Positions 32,590 to 43,281 of a stretch of DNA of 64,000 bases are shown here, one piece after another. The stretch comes from Myotis daubentonii (taxonomy: Eukaryota > Chordata > Mammalia > Chiroptera > Vespertilionidae), in NCBI RefSeq assembly GCF_963259705.1, contig NC_081847.1, forward strand, positions 71,941,754 through 72,005,753, in the 5' to 3' direction. The first letter of the stretch is position 1; each line of letters opens with the position of its first letter. Below the pieces are notes generated by a model. It did not search any database and had not been told where the DNA came from. It saw only the letters and a list, made by a program, of their open reading frames with translations. The translations under genes were made by a program, and so were the position numbers.

Positions 32590-33075
32590 ATCAGGTGCTC
32601 AAAAGCTGGCCAACTGCCTTCTGGGAGACATTCTCTTCTCCCACTGGGTCACATACAACGATGTGGTCACTAAAATCCACGTCTCCTTTTTTTTTGGCCG
32701 GGGGCGGGGGTAGGGGTGGGAGGGGGCGGCGGGTGCACAGTGAGAATACATTCCTACACCCTTTGTTGTCAGATGTGGGCCTGTATTGAGTTCTGCCAGT
32801 GGGATGTGGGTGACTGTGGTGACACGGTTAGTGCCTAACAGCAAGGGATTCTGTGGGTGGGGTGTGGCCCATGCATCCCTTCCACATGGGATTTTTGTTC
32901 TCTTGTCTTGTCTGCAGAGGACTCTAAGGCTATAGGGTTTGCTGCAACTATAGGAGCCTGAGTCTATACATTTATGTTGGACTGTTGCATGCGTGCAAAG
33001 AAAATGTTCATTGTTTTAAGCTACCAAAGTGTCGCTGTTGTTTGGTACAGCAGTTGGCCAGTGCAGACTAGAGCA
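32590..33075 (+). repeat. LTR-like repeat of MaLR type
   Basis: It includes GGGAGACATTCTCTTCTCCC near the start and ends TTTTAAGCTACCAAAGTGTC...TTTGGTACAGCAGTTGGCC, which is the usual 3' end of old MLT/MaLR-type LTRs (TTAAGCCAC...TTGTTACAGCAG). No internal viral genes are present, so it would be a solo LTR. The left limit is uncertain. Confidence 0.45.
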
Positions 33076-33744
33076 CTTTCTGGGGCTGGGATGCAGAAGG
33101 AAAGGGAATGGTTCCTCCCTTTGGAGGTGCCTGTAGTCTAGAGCATGACTGCTCAGGAGCATGGTTTGGAGGCACTTTGGCCGTGGATAGAAGGATCATC
33201 TTTAGCGATGAAGGCAAGCCATGTTAGCATGACAGGAAGGGCAAACGTGAAGACAGGAGAGGATCAGGATAATATATGCTAGCTTCCAGAACCATGACTG
33301 AGTCTAGAAATAACATTTTCTCAATCAACCACTGGGATTTTCCTGCCTAGTGGATCCTGACACTTCCCAATTAACCTTTTCTCTGGGAGACAGTGGTAAA
33401 AGCTGTACTGAGAACCTCACGATAAGCAGGTGGTGGGTAATTGAAGTGTTACCAGAGGCGGCCTGAGACATGTGGGCTTCCTGTTTGACACGAGCCAGCT
33501 CCTGCCACCTCTTGAATTCTAGAAGACCTACTTGAACTTGATGTTGTGGGGAGGGAAGGATGAGATGCCTGGAGACAGTTCAGAGCTCAAAGCAGCAGCT
33601 CTCAGGATGACTTATGGTGGCATTTGATCAAGAAACATTGGTCCTGCATTAGCTGGATGTTGGATCCTTTTGTTGTGTTTCGATTTGAAATCATTTAGTG
33701 GAGGTTTTGAGGGGATAACTCTTATCGGAGGAAGGTGTGTTAGG
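33076..33744. other. Non-coding DNA, no gene seen
   Basis: Unique-looking DNA with no recognisable transposon ends or exon. Confidence 0.45.
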
Positions 33745-34140
33745 CAGGACAGGCTAACTCTTGTAACAAGGCACTTTAACATTTCATTGTCTTAAAACAA
33801 TAAAACTTTGTTTCCTACACCATATCCAGTGTGGATTGAAGGAGGAGTTGTATCCCACAGTCATTCAGGACTAAAAATTTTCCCATATTGTGCTTTTGCC
33901 ATCCTCTAGGTTCATGGAATTCTTTCCATTTAGTGGGTGGATGGGAAAAGAGGGGGTGTAGGTGGTGTGGGAGGTTTATTTTGGGCAAGGCTTAAGAATT
34001 GCCATTGTTATACCTGTCTACATGCCAATGTCCAGAATTCAGTTACATGGCTGCACCTAAGTGCCTAACTGCAGGGGGTTCTGGGAAATGTGGTCTCACT
34101 ATGTTCCCAGGAAGAAGAGAAATGCAGTGGAATGAACAGG
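33745..34140. repeat. Ancient LTR-like interspersed repeat, copy B
   Basis: The blocks TGTGTTAGGCAGGACAGGC, CATTCAGGACTA, CAGTTACATGGCTGCACC and GGTTCTGGGAAATGTGG follow the same order as those at 19190-19545. It is a known-looking mammalian repeat, but I cannot name the family with confidence. Confidence 0.5.
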
Positions 34141-35247
34141 TAGAAGTCTCTGCTCTAGAAGGGAGGTCATTTTTTAAGAAAAATTGCTGGGGTCTCTTGA
34201 AAAGCTGGTTCACAGGTAAATGCAAGGAAAGCGAGATCATAAAACAGAACTGTCATGCCCTTAGCAAAGCTCATATCCTGGAGAATCCAAGTGAAACTGA
34301 ACTAGTGAATCTTCATTTCCTGAGACCCCTGTACTGTCAGGTCCTGACTCAGGCTGGGATGGAGCGTAATGCCCGGGAACTTGCAAAGCTACCTGTTGGG
34401 TTAAAGAGTCATATTCCAGTGGCTCCTCTCTAGGTCATAACTGCTGCCTTCTTTCTCTGGAGCCTTTCATACGTCTGTAGTAGGTCCTCAGGTCCCCATT
34501 GTGGAATAATAGCACCAAAGGATTTTTGACAAAGGAAGACAGCTCTTGACCATGAGGTGACCTGTCCTGAGATTGAGAGCACCCTGGGATGAATCAGCAT
34601 AGCATTTAGCAATGGAAGTTGGCTCTTTGAGAGAAAGTGGGACAAGGATGATCCCCAAATGAAGCGTGGTTGGAGGCATTTACTGAAAGATGGATTGACT
34701 GACACCTTTGCAACTTTGAGCCCGTTGCCGCACTCATTTCCCATAGAATCACCATGATTGCTCAGTCTTCTGCAACCTCACATTGAGATCTCACGTCTAC
34801 CAGAAATCTGGACACTTTCTAATTCACCTTTGGTCCAGCTCCAGGGAAATTATTTGTAAGCCTAAATGGAACCGAACAGTCTTGGAAGCAATTTTCTGAA
34901 TGTGGAAGGAGGTGACCAATAAATAGGGAGATGTGCTCACAGATTTTAGCTTTACAAACCACCCAAACAAGATTGCTGTGCATTTGAAGTTTGCCATGCT
35001 GCTATGTCTTATCCCTCGAGAAAGACACTCTTGGAGGAAAAAACTAATTCAAAGGGATTATAGAGTCCAGAATTCTTTTTTTTTCCTAGTGACCTTATTA
35101 GAGAAATTGTATCTGGATAACAATATAGTGGAAAACTCCCCATGGACTTACTTAGACTGAAAATCTGATTCCTTGAGAAGAAAATGGTAACTGTCAGCAG
35201 TGTTCAGGTTTGCATCGATCTGAGATTCCATGGCCCATCTATAATAA
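34141..35247. other. Non-coding DNA, no gene seen
   Basis: The longest frames (144 codons plus at 33999-34433, 104 codons minus at 34430-34744) have no domain I recognise, and the first starts inside the LTR-like repeat. A C-poor, A-rich part at 34930-35160 is unique. Confidence 0.45.
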
Positions 35248-35450
35248 TCTATAATAATAAAAGCATAATATGCTAATTAGAACAGACATCCTTCCGGATG
35301 ACCTTCCGGATGAAGCCAGGGCTGTGAGGGAAGCCTGGGTCCAAGGTGCTAGAGGGAAGACCAGGGTCCGGGTGCCAGAGGGAAGCTGATGCCGGCAGCC
35401 AGAGGAAGGAAGGCCTACTCTTGCACGAATTTCGTGCAGCGGGCCTCTAA
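35248..35450 (+). mobile_element. Complete 203-bp HeliBat-type Helitron
   Basis: The element starts TCTATAATAATAAAAGC (35248) and ends CGGGCCTCTAA (35450), with the 3' hairpin TGCACGAATTTCGTGCA at 35422-35438. It lies between A (35247) and T (35451). The CTAA end is the minor variant of CTRR. The body is short and has a tandem CCTTCCGGATGA pair. It has no coding capacity. Confidence 0.95.
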
Positions 35451-35849
35451 TATTCATATATAAACATGAATTCTTTACATCCATTTGGTATTCATTCTTG
35501 ATTATCTTTTCCAGCATAATATTAAAATGATTGCACGCTACAAAAGAGTGTGTGTTGGTTTTCAGTGAGAGCTAACAGCAAGGATCATTTAGCAGTTTGA
35601 GATCTACCCTGCAAAGCAGAGAATTGAATCTGTTATTCAGATTATTATTTCTCATTATTATTAATTAACAGTAATAGTAGAAGCTGCTATTTATCGAAGG
35701 CCTACTCTTTTTCCAGGTGTTTGGCATGTATTATCTCCAACCCTGACAGCAGCCTGAACCCTAAGCTCAGTTGTATTAAGCTGCTTGCCCCAGGTCACCA
35801 GCCAGGGAGAGGCAAAGCGAGATTTGAAGTGAGGGCTGTTAATTGTGAA
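35451..35849. other. Non-coding DNA with a MIR-like fragment
   Basis: The stretch near 35680-35830 has ATTTATCGAAGGCCTAC, CCTGACAGCAGCCTGAACC and GCTTGCCCCAGGTCACCAGC, which is MIR-like. Nothing else is recognised. Confidence 0.5.
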
Positions 35850-36220
35850 GGCTTTTCTTTAATTTTTTGCATAAAAATATCAGCTTGAGTTGCATTTCAT
35901 AAAATGCACACATTTTAAGTGTATAGTTTGAATTTTGACAAACGTGCTCACCCATTTGTAGACTCCACCTGGATCAAGGTGTAGAATCTTTTCCTCACCC
36001 AGGAATTCCCCTCGTGCTTCTTTGCGGTCCGCCTCTCACCAGCAGCCCCAGGCCACCCATGACCTGGTTTTGGTCACTATAGATTAGATTTGTCTTTTCT
36101 AGAACTTCATGGAAATGGAATCCTGCAGTATCTCTCATGTTCCTCTCCTGTGTTTAGCATCATGTTTTTATGCTTCACCCATATCATTTGATGTATCAGT
36201 CATTTGTAATTCAAGGCTCC
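35850..36220 (-). mobile_element. Antisense LINE-1 3' region fragment
   Basis: It contains the blocks TGCACACATTTTAAGTGTAT, CATTTGTAGACTCCACC, CATGACCTGGTTTTGG and ATGGAAATGGAATCCTGCAG, which is the antisense order of old L1 3' UTR. Similar fragments recur at 37090, 39440 and 43565. Confidence 0.7.
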
Positions 36221-37089
36221 CCTGTCAAGCTCCTGTCCTGTGTATATTAGATGAGAGGTGTTCTTCCTGAGCTGCGGCAGTGCCTTCCTGGTGATGGGTG
36301 GGACTAAGATTCGGAGACCAGATTTGCAGGTGGGATTTCATGGGATCTGAAAAGACTGGAGTGAGGGGTACCTTGAGTTCTGCTCGCTCAACTGTCAAAT
36401 GGGGAAGATAGATCTCTTTATGGGTTTACTGTGAGGACTGAAAGAATGCTAACATGTAGAATCTAGAGCAGTTCTGGGCATCTAGTAAGTGCCCAAAAGA
36501 TTGAGCAGTTACTGTGTTCCAGATCAAGGTCAGAGCTCACAATGGCAGACACAGCGACAGAGCTGCCTAGAGCCCAGTGCCTGAGTGGGACACATCCTTA
36601 ACAGATGACGTCTCGCAGCCCATCCGGGCTCACCTTCCAAGGAGATTTTGAGCAGTTGAGTGTGACTAGTATAGTGAAGGACTTAAAGATGCTCACCTGG
36701 AATCAGAGAAGGTTTGGTGGTTAGGACCTCTGAGTTCTGTCCTGAGGGGGAGGTGGGCAGAGGTCATCTACCTGGCCTCTTGGGTGGGAGTGTCAGGGAC
36801 CAGGATTCAGGATTTCAGAACTGGCTGTGCTGTTCCACAGTTGAGTGGGTGGTCTGTGGAGGAGAAAGAGTGGGAAGGTTCATTTTGATTCCAGAATTTC
36901 ATAAACATACATGGAGCCCTCAGCATAAGCCACATGCTATGGTTGGTACTTTCACTTAATTTTCTCCCTCCCTCCCTCCTTCCCTCCCTCCCTCTCTCCC
37001 TCCCTCCTGTCCTCCCTCTCTCACCTTTCTCTATAACTATCTAACTACTAAGCTACCTAGATCTCTAGTATCTAGATATTCATATCGTA
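36221..37089. other. Non-coding DNA with a (TCCC)n tract
   Basis: No gene is seen. A pyrimidine tract of TCCC/TCCT units lies at 36963-37022. Confidence 0.5.
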
Positions 37090-37310
37090 TTTTCTAATTT
37101 AAAAATTTGAGGTATAATTTAAATACCTAGATCTTAAGTGTATATGGTTCAATAAGTTTTGACAATTGCATACACAGTTGTAAAACCTGCAACCTCACCA
37201 AGACACAGCACATTTCCAGCCCCCAGAGCGTTCCCTTAGGCCCCTTGGCACTCGTCAAGCAATAATTAATCTGATTTCTCTCAGACACATTTTGTCTGTT
37301 CTAGAATCTC
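37090..37310 (-). mobile_element. Antisense LINE-1 3' region fragment
   Basis: The blocks TTTGAGGTATAATTTAAATAC, TTTTGACAATTGCATACACA and GCATTTCCAGCCCCCAGAGC-like sequence follow the antisense L1 3' UTR order. It is short and diverged. Confidence 0.65.
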
Positions 37311-38329
37311 GGCTGAGTGGACTCGTAGTGTGTGCTGCTTTGTGCCTAGCTTCCGGGAGAACAGGGAGGTTTTTGTTAAGTGTCAGCATGCTGGGCACTG
37401 TGCTGGCGGCATTTGTAGCGATTATTCTGTTGGATCTTCACAGTAACCTTGCAAACTATGGGTTTTTGCTTGAGGATGCTGACGTTCAAAAAATTAAATA
37501 ACTGGCCCACCTGAATGCAAACTGGGATCTGATGGCCACACAAGCTTTGCTGTGTCTGGAACACAACACGGTTTTCCTCAGTCTCTGTGTATTGCGTCTC
37601 ACATTATATTGCACTGTATGCAAACAGCAGCGATGCGAAGGTGTGTATGTATGTCTTCCCTCCACGTCCTGCGTGGTTCAGGGTTCAGGATCTGGAAGAG
37701 GGACTGCACACAAATGAAAGCGACGAGATGAGAAACAATAATTTGGAAATTGAGGGGCCAGGCGAGAGCCCATCCCAAGAGGATGGACTCCGCTTGTGCT
37801 CAGGCCTTGCCGTCCTTTTATTGAGTTTGAGATCCATCCATAGCCCTTAGGCAGGCAAGTTCCAGTAACAGGCAGACTATCTTATCAGTAAGGCTTTACA
37901 TGACTCTCTGGTGGGGAAGTTGCTTCAGCTACCATTGTCTCCACTAAACAGTGGGTGCATAGACCTGACCTTTGCCAGGGCTTCAAGGGTCACCAGCCTT
38001 CCGGGCTCCTTGTCCACACCTCTCTGCCAGAGAAGACAATAGGCGGCTTCCCACACAGCACCTTCTGGAAAGATATAAAGAACCCAGACCACGGTCTGGT
38101 AACTGGAGCATGGTGCGTTGTGGAGCACAGTTTCCTTAGGTTATTCCTAATTTACATCTCACTGCTGACCATTTTATCGTTTTGCATGAACTATTTATTA
38201 CTCAGTGACAGATTGTTCACATGACAATACTATTTCAGGGCAAAGCCCTGGGTCTGTGGAGTGCGAGCTTGTTGATAGTTGGGATCCAGTTGTTCAATGT
38301 CACAGTGTGCGTTGGGGCAGATTTTCTCT
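37311..38329. other. Non-coding DNA with a MIR fragment
   Basis: A MIR-like part at about 37380-37510 has GGGCACTGTGCTGG, TTCACAGTAACCTTGC and AATAACTGGCCCACC. No exon is recognised in the rest. Confidence 0.5.
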
Positions 38330-38460
38330 TTTTTCTCCCTCCTTCCTTCCCTCCCACCCTCCTCTCCTACTCCTTCCCCCACCTCTCCTTTCTTCCCTCC
38401 CTCCTTCCTCTCTCTTTTTCCTTCTCTCTCCCTCCCTCCCTTGCTCCTTCTTGCTTTCTC
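38330..38460. repeat. (TCCC)n/(TTCC)n pyrimidine tract
   Basis: Runs of TCCC, TTCC and CCTC units on the plus strand. The Leu/Ser/Pro-rich and Glu/Arg-rich frames over it are artefacts of simple sequence. Confidence 0.95.
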
Positions 38461-38503
38461 TTGACATCTTTCATATCTCTTTCTCTTCCCCTTACGTTTA
38501 CTC

Positions 38504-38581
38504 TCACTCTCTTACGCTTCTGCTCTTCGGCTAGAGGAGGGGTGGCAGGTGGCAGCCTCACTCTCTTATGCTTCTGCTCTT
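38504..38581. repeat. 30-bp templated inverted insertion between 24-bp direct repeats
   Basis: The direct repeats 38504-38527 and 38558-38581 (TCACTCTCTTA(C/T)GCTTCTG core, one mismatch in 24) directly abut a 30-bp segment at 38528-38557. That segment is the exact reverse complement of 38706-38735. The layout is what replication template switching with re-copying would produce. Confidence 0.9.
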
Positions 38582-38705
38582 TTTTTTTTTTTTCTGTCAT
38601 TCTCATTCTATTTCCTAAGCTAAAGCAGCTAGCAGGAATATGAACTATTGAGAGACATGTGTTGCTATGGGAAGCCCATTGGGTCCTTCAGAAGCCCTGA
38701 TGTTT

Positions 38706-38735
38706 GGCTGCCACCTGCCACCCCTCCTCTAGCCG
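38706..38735. repeat. Source arm of the 30-bp inverted repeat
   Basis: This 30-bp segment contains GGCTGCCACCTGCC and CTCTAGCCG. It matches the reverse complement of 38528-38557 in all 30 positions, with 148 bp between the arms. It sits in ordinary flanking sequence, so it is the likely original. Confidence 0.92.
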
Positions 38736-38799
38736 TGTGCACAAGGGCAGGGCGCGAGATCTCTGCAAAACGTGGACAATCGTTCCTTCCTTGCTTGTT

Positions 38800-38960
38800 G
38801 CATTCTTCATTTGTTCATGCAACAGGTATTTACTGGGTGCCTTCTATGGGTTAGGCATTGAGCAGGGAACAGGACAGACTTGGTTTCAGACATTTATATT
38901 CTAGAAGGGAAATAAAGACTACTAGTAAACACATAATCTTCCAATTAGTTGTGAGAGTCC
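38800..38960. repeat. L2/MIR-type old repeat fragment
   Basis: The blocks GTTCATGCAACAGGTATTTAC and TTATATTCTAGAAGGGAAATA are typical of old L2-class 3' fragments. The limits are approximate. Confidence 0.45.
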
Positions 38961-39117
38961 TATAATGAACTAGCTCCTCAATTCTCTGCAGTTATCACAT
39001 GCATGTTGCCCATCACAAAGCTGATTTCCTGAATCAGAACTTCATAGTTCAGGGCTTACACTAGCCTTTACATTTTTTAAAAAAATCCTCACCCAAGGAT
39101 ATGCTTGTATTGATTTC

Positions 39118-39240
39118 GAGAGAGAGAGAGAGAGAGAGAGAGAGGAAGGGAGAGAGAGAGAAAGAGAAAAGAGAAGGGAAGAGAAAGGGAGGGGAGAGGA
39201 GGGGAGAGAAAAAAAGGAAGGGAAGGGAAGAGAAGAGAAA
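39118..39240. repeat. (GA)n/(GGGAA)n purine tract inside the SINE
   Basis: Pure GA at about 39118-39142, then GGGAGA and GGGAAGA units. It expands the usual TCTCTC stretch of the SINE. Confidence 0.95.
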
Positions 39241-39338
39241 AGACACTGATGTGAGAGAGAAATATTGATCGGTTGCCCTCTGTACACACCCCATCTGGGG
39301 ACTGAACCCATAAACTACTTTTGGTGCGCAGGATGACA

Positions 39339-39404
39339 CTCTAACCCAGCAGTTGCCAACCTTTCGGACCTCACGGACCACGGTTGGCAACCACTGCTCT
39401 AACC
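39339..39404. mobile_element. 50-bp hAT micro-element with 8-bp duplication
   Basis: The element (39347-39396) runs CAGCAGTTGCCAACC ... GGTTGGCAACCACTG with 15-bp imperfect TIRs and only about 20 bp between them. The exact duplication CTCTAACC at 39339-39346 and 39397-39404 fits nnnTAnnn. It is inserted in the tRNA-like head of the Ves SINE. It is among the smallest hAT insertions one could still recognise. Confidence 0.9.
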
Positions 39405-39439
39405 AACTGAGCCACCCGGCCAGGGCCTACACTATCATG

Positions 39440-39950
39440 TTAAAAAAAAACCAAAACGTTTTACTTTGAAATAGTTCAAGGTACACAAGACGTTGCAAAA
39501 AATAGTATAGAGAGTTTCCTGGGCATTTATCCAGTTTCCCCAGAGGTAATATCATACATACTCACAGTACATTGTCAGAACCGGGAACTGCCTGTTAACT
39601 CATGGGTAGACCTGGTTCAGCCTTCACCAGCTTTGACATGCTGCCACTTCTCCTCCCCTCCTCTCTCCCTCCCTCCCACTCCCCCTTCTCTTTGGCTTAT
39701 GGGTCTGTGACATTTGTGGGAAGGCGATCATTCCCACAATCAGGAAGCACGCTGGTTCCATCACCACCAAGACATTCCCGAGTGGTTTCTACTGCTTTAC
39801 CAGTCGCACTCTTCCCCCACCTCTAGCCCGTGGCAACCACTAAAAGGTTCTCCATCACTGTCATTTTGCCATTTCGAGAATGTTATATAAATGGAGTCAG
39901 ACAGTATGTAACCTTTTGAGATTGGCCCTCAAGAGCCATCAGAGTTGTTG
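39440..39950 (-). mobile_element. Antisense LINE-1 3' region fragment
   Basis: The blocks AATAGTTCAAGGTACACAAG, CCAGTTTCCCCAGAGGTAAT, CGTGGCAACCACTAAAAGG and ATATAAATGGAGTCAGACAG follow the antisense order of an old L1 3' UTR. Confidence 0.75.
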
Positions 39951-40376
39951 CGTGTATCAATAGTTGGTTTTGTCATCACTCTTAAGATGAGAGGAATCAG
40001 GCAAAGGACACTTGAGGAAGAAATTCCTTTGTGACAAGACTCACTTTGTTTTCAAGGCTAACCTTTATGAAGGTTTGTTTTTTTCCCCCTTCAGAGTCCC
40101 AGAGAAACGAATGTATTTGAATCTGATTAGCAAGTTGACATGTTGGTAGAATATTATTTTTAATTATTTGGTTTGTAAGTGTTTCCCCACTGTTGTGACA
40201 AAGTTTTTTCACGGGCCTTAGGTTTTTCTTTGGGATTTACGTATTTGAGGACCTCCCTTCAACTATGAAATGTTTCTTGTATTTGTTAGGTTAATGCTAG
40301 GCATTGTAACAAACAAACCCATTGTAAGCTTTTATATTTTGCGCTAGTCTCAGACCATGTGCATATGCCTCATCTT
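39951..40376. other. Non-coding DNA, no gene seen
   Basis: AT-rich DNA with no recognised element or exon. Confidence 0.45.
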
Positions 40377-40636
40377 TAAAAGGCTTTATTGCTAGATGGT
40401 TTGGCTCAGTGAACTGAAGGGTCATGGGTTCAATTCTGGTCAAGAGCATATATCTTGGTTGCAGGCTTGACCCCTGGCCCTGGTCAGGGTACATACAGGA
40501 GGCAGCTAATCGGTGAGTCTCTCACATCGATGTTTCTCTCTGTCTCTCCTCCTCCCTTCTACTGTATTTAAAAATCAATGGAAAAATATCGTTGGGTGAG
40601 GAATAACAAAAAATAAACAAAATAAAATGCTTTATT
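40377..40636 (+). mobile_element. Ves SINE with target duplication
   Basis: The body is about 40390-40623. The direct repeats AAAAGGCTTTATT (left) and AAAATGCTTTATT (right, 40624-40636) differ by one base. The head TGGTTTGGCTCAG lacks part of the A-box arm because of a deletion (GCTCAGTGAACTGAAGG). The B box is GGTTCAATTCTGG. The 3' variant TATCGTTGGGTGAGGAATAA matches the tail form seen at 39064. Confidence 0.92.
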
Positions 40637-42312
40637 CCATGAGATAATTTAGAGACCTAGGTCTTGTTCCTCTGCTGTCTCTTAGGACCTTGAAGTCCTT
40701 TGAATCTGGCCATCAGAGAGGGCAGAGCGTGGAGGAGAACCAGATAGCAGGTTTGCATGGCACATGCCTGGCATTGGGCTTGTCTATCACTTCCATTCCC
40801 ATTTCATGGGCTAGAATGCATGCGCTAGGACCCAGTTGTGAAGGGTGGAATGTGAGTGGGTGGAGGGATGGGAAGATGTAGTTCCTGGTGACAGCCACAT
40901 CCTGGAGGCAGTGCGACATCCTGGGAGAGGGGAACCACAGTTCTTTGGTGACTGGCTGTTTCTGCCTTCGTCCCCGTGAAAAACCCCATTTTAGGCTAAC
41001 GGTACCAATGGCAGACTAGTGGATGTGGATCCAAGAGTTCAAGTTCTAGGTGTGACTCTTCTCATGCCACCAAGGCACATCATGCCCGCCCTCTGTATCT
41101 CAGTTTTCTTATCTACCAATAGTGGGTTAAATTAGATAATGGTTTTTTACTGGGCTCAATTTATCGGTCTCTGACACACTGAAAAAGCTCTCTGAGATCT
41201 TGCCTGCAGGCAGGTTCGGTAAATCTGGGCTGGTTTGTTAAACCACCCCCACGTTTCCCCACTCGTCTTTAACCTGGAGGCGAAGGGAAACACACAAACC
41301 CTGGGACCTCACAGCTCAACTGCAGTTGGAAATGGGAGGGTTTTGACAGTTCAGCCGGGAGAGCAGTAACTTCAGCTCCTGATAAATAATTTACTTTGAG
41401 GACCGGGAAGCTGGTCTCTCTCTTCTTGCTTAGCTTGCTGCTTGAGAAATACAGACAATTCTGGTCATGCCAGGAAAGAAAGAAAAACAGAATGTATCTT
41501 CTTTGGCCCTCGACTGCCTCTCCTGTCCTTCCACCGTCATTTCAGAGAAAGTCGAGGATTTCTAGTTTCCAGAGCAGTGAGCGTCTCTCATTCCCAGTTG
41601 GCCTGCCTCGGCCCAGCCTGGTTGCCAGGGGCGCTACCTGTCAGAGTCAGAAGTCACAAGAAAGACTTAATAATTGTGAAAATTATGCTGATTGATACTG
41701 TGTGTGCATCAGGTGAAAGAGGACAAAGAGATAAAGCCAAAATGCCCTTCAACAATTCCCCTGGCCCTTAATTGACAGGACCTGAAGGAGGTCCAGGCAA
41801 ACGTGTGTGTTCCCAAGTCAGACTTCATTTTGGTCTTTACATTTCATCTCTTTCATGTCTCCGAAGCTGCTTTTCTACATGCCCGGGGAACAGAGCAGCT
41901 CAGCAATGCATTCAGTTCTCTGTCATCTGGGTTTTCAGGGGTCGATGAAACTTGGATGCTCATTAAGATTACTGAGCCTCATCATTTTTAATGTGAGGCC
42001 CAAGGTAATATTTAATGAGGCTGAAAAGTATATTAATAAAATTGCTTGTAGTAATTAGCAGGAAATTACAATGGTAGGATGATGGGGAGGTTTTGGAAAT
42101 CAGTAGTGATCAAGACCAATCTGGAATGTCACTGCTTATTCTTCTTTGCTTCCAATCATCGGGAACTACACCTTTGCATTTTTATCTTTGAAAAGAAAGT
42201 CTTTGATCTGGCTCATGCATACTGCTATTATTTCATGTTATTTTCTTCCCTACTGAGTATCATAGAGAGTTAGATATAGCTGGGTCTTTAGAATGATTTG
42301 TGAACCATCATA

Positions 42313-42326
42313 TCGCCCCCTAGAGG
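42313..42326 (-). promoter_or_regulatory. Candidate CTCF motif
   Basis: On the minus strand this reads CCTCTAGGGGGCGA, 12 of 14 positions of CCASYAGRKGGCRS. The flanks are not a recognised repeat. Motif match only. Confidence 0.3.
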
Positions 42327-43255
42327 CAAAAGGGATCTCTATTATCTCTGCTGTTAATGGCATCTTATCTGGAAAGAGGGGCTGCCAGAGTCCACGCGGG
42401 CTTCTCTGAACGTGAGTTGAGAACATGATACATCAGTGGGACTCAGCAGCCAGGAAATATAAAGGTAAAACCCCAGAAGCTCACAGATTTGGGAGTTAGA
42501 TTAATATCAAGGTCCTTTGCAGCATCTCTGGGTTTGACTCTTCTCTCCTGGTCCCTCTTTTGTTTACAAGTAGGTTTGGAGGTAAAACGTCTAAAATGAA
42601 CAAGATTCCAGGAAGGCAAGACTTCCCATTGTTACCCTGCTTGGGGCTTGAGCTGGGTTGTGTTTGGGGTTTCCTTGTTGTTGCTATTGTGATCAACTCT
42701 GGTCTTTTATTTTATTCCTGCCCAGACTGGGGTGGGGGAGTCTGGGAAAAACCTAGAGGGCAGGAACTTCCAATATCTGAGACAACGTTATTTGTTGATA
42801 AATAAAATAGGTACCTAAATTATTGACATATGTGTATCAATTCTCTCTGGCCCTTGCTACCTGTCTTCCTCCAACGCATTTTCGTTGGGAACCTACTGTG
42901 CGCAATGTAGGCTGGGTGCTGGTTCCTGGGAATATAGCTGTGAGTAGATACTGCTCCTGTCTTACAGTGGTTCCCCCAGCATTGGCCAGTGCACAGTCCC
43001 GAACAGTGTGAGGACATGAAGGTTGTGAAGGTGTTGGACAGCTCAGTGTTGGGGGAGGAGTGGGAAGGCTTGAACTGTGTGGAAGATGATGTGATATTTC
43101 TAGGCAAGAGCAGGCAGGCATTCCAGGCAGGGGGAAGAGCACCGACAGGCAGCAACAAAAATGTGTTAGAGTGCAGGGTTCAGGCAGCTTCACTTGGCCA
43201 GGTGGTCCTGGATCCCCGGGTGTCTGTCATGGGAATGGTGGGTAATGGGCCTGGG

Positions 43256-43281
43256 AGTGTGTGTGTGTGTGTGTGTGTGTG
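43256..43281. repeat. (TG)n microsatellite
   Basis: A short, nearly pure TG run. It explains the Cys-Val repeat in the overlapping frame. Confidence 0.95.

Larger units (their letters stand above)
39057..39434 (-). mobile_element. Ves SINE carrying a 50-bp hAT
   Basis: The SINE lies at about 39064-39427 on the minus strand, with TACACTA direct repeats at 39057-39063 and 39428-39434. Its tail reads AATCCTCACCCAAGGATAT, the expected Ves 3' variant. A purine-rich (GA)n/(GGGAA)n expansion fills 39118-39240 and makes the copy about 360 bp long. The tRNA-like head is cut by a 50-bp hAT at 39347-39396. Confidence 0.9.

Noticed and set aside
38528..38735. MITE or microRNA hairpin formed by the 30-bp inverted repeat
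   Set aside because: The left arm is bounded by a 24-bp direct repeat and the right arm is not, the loop is 148 bp, and there are no terminal target duplications. Template switching explains all parts better.
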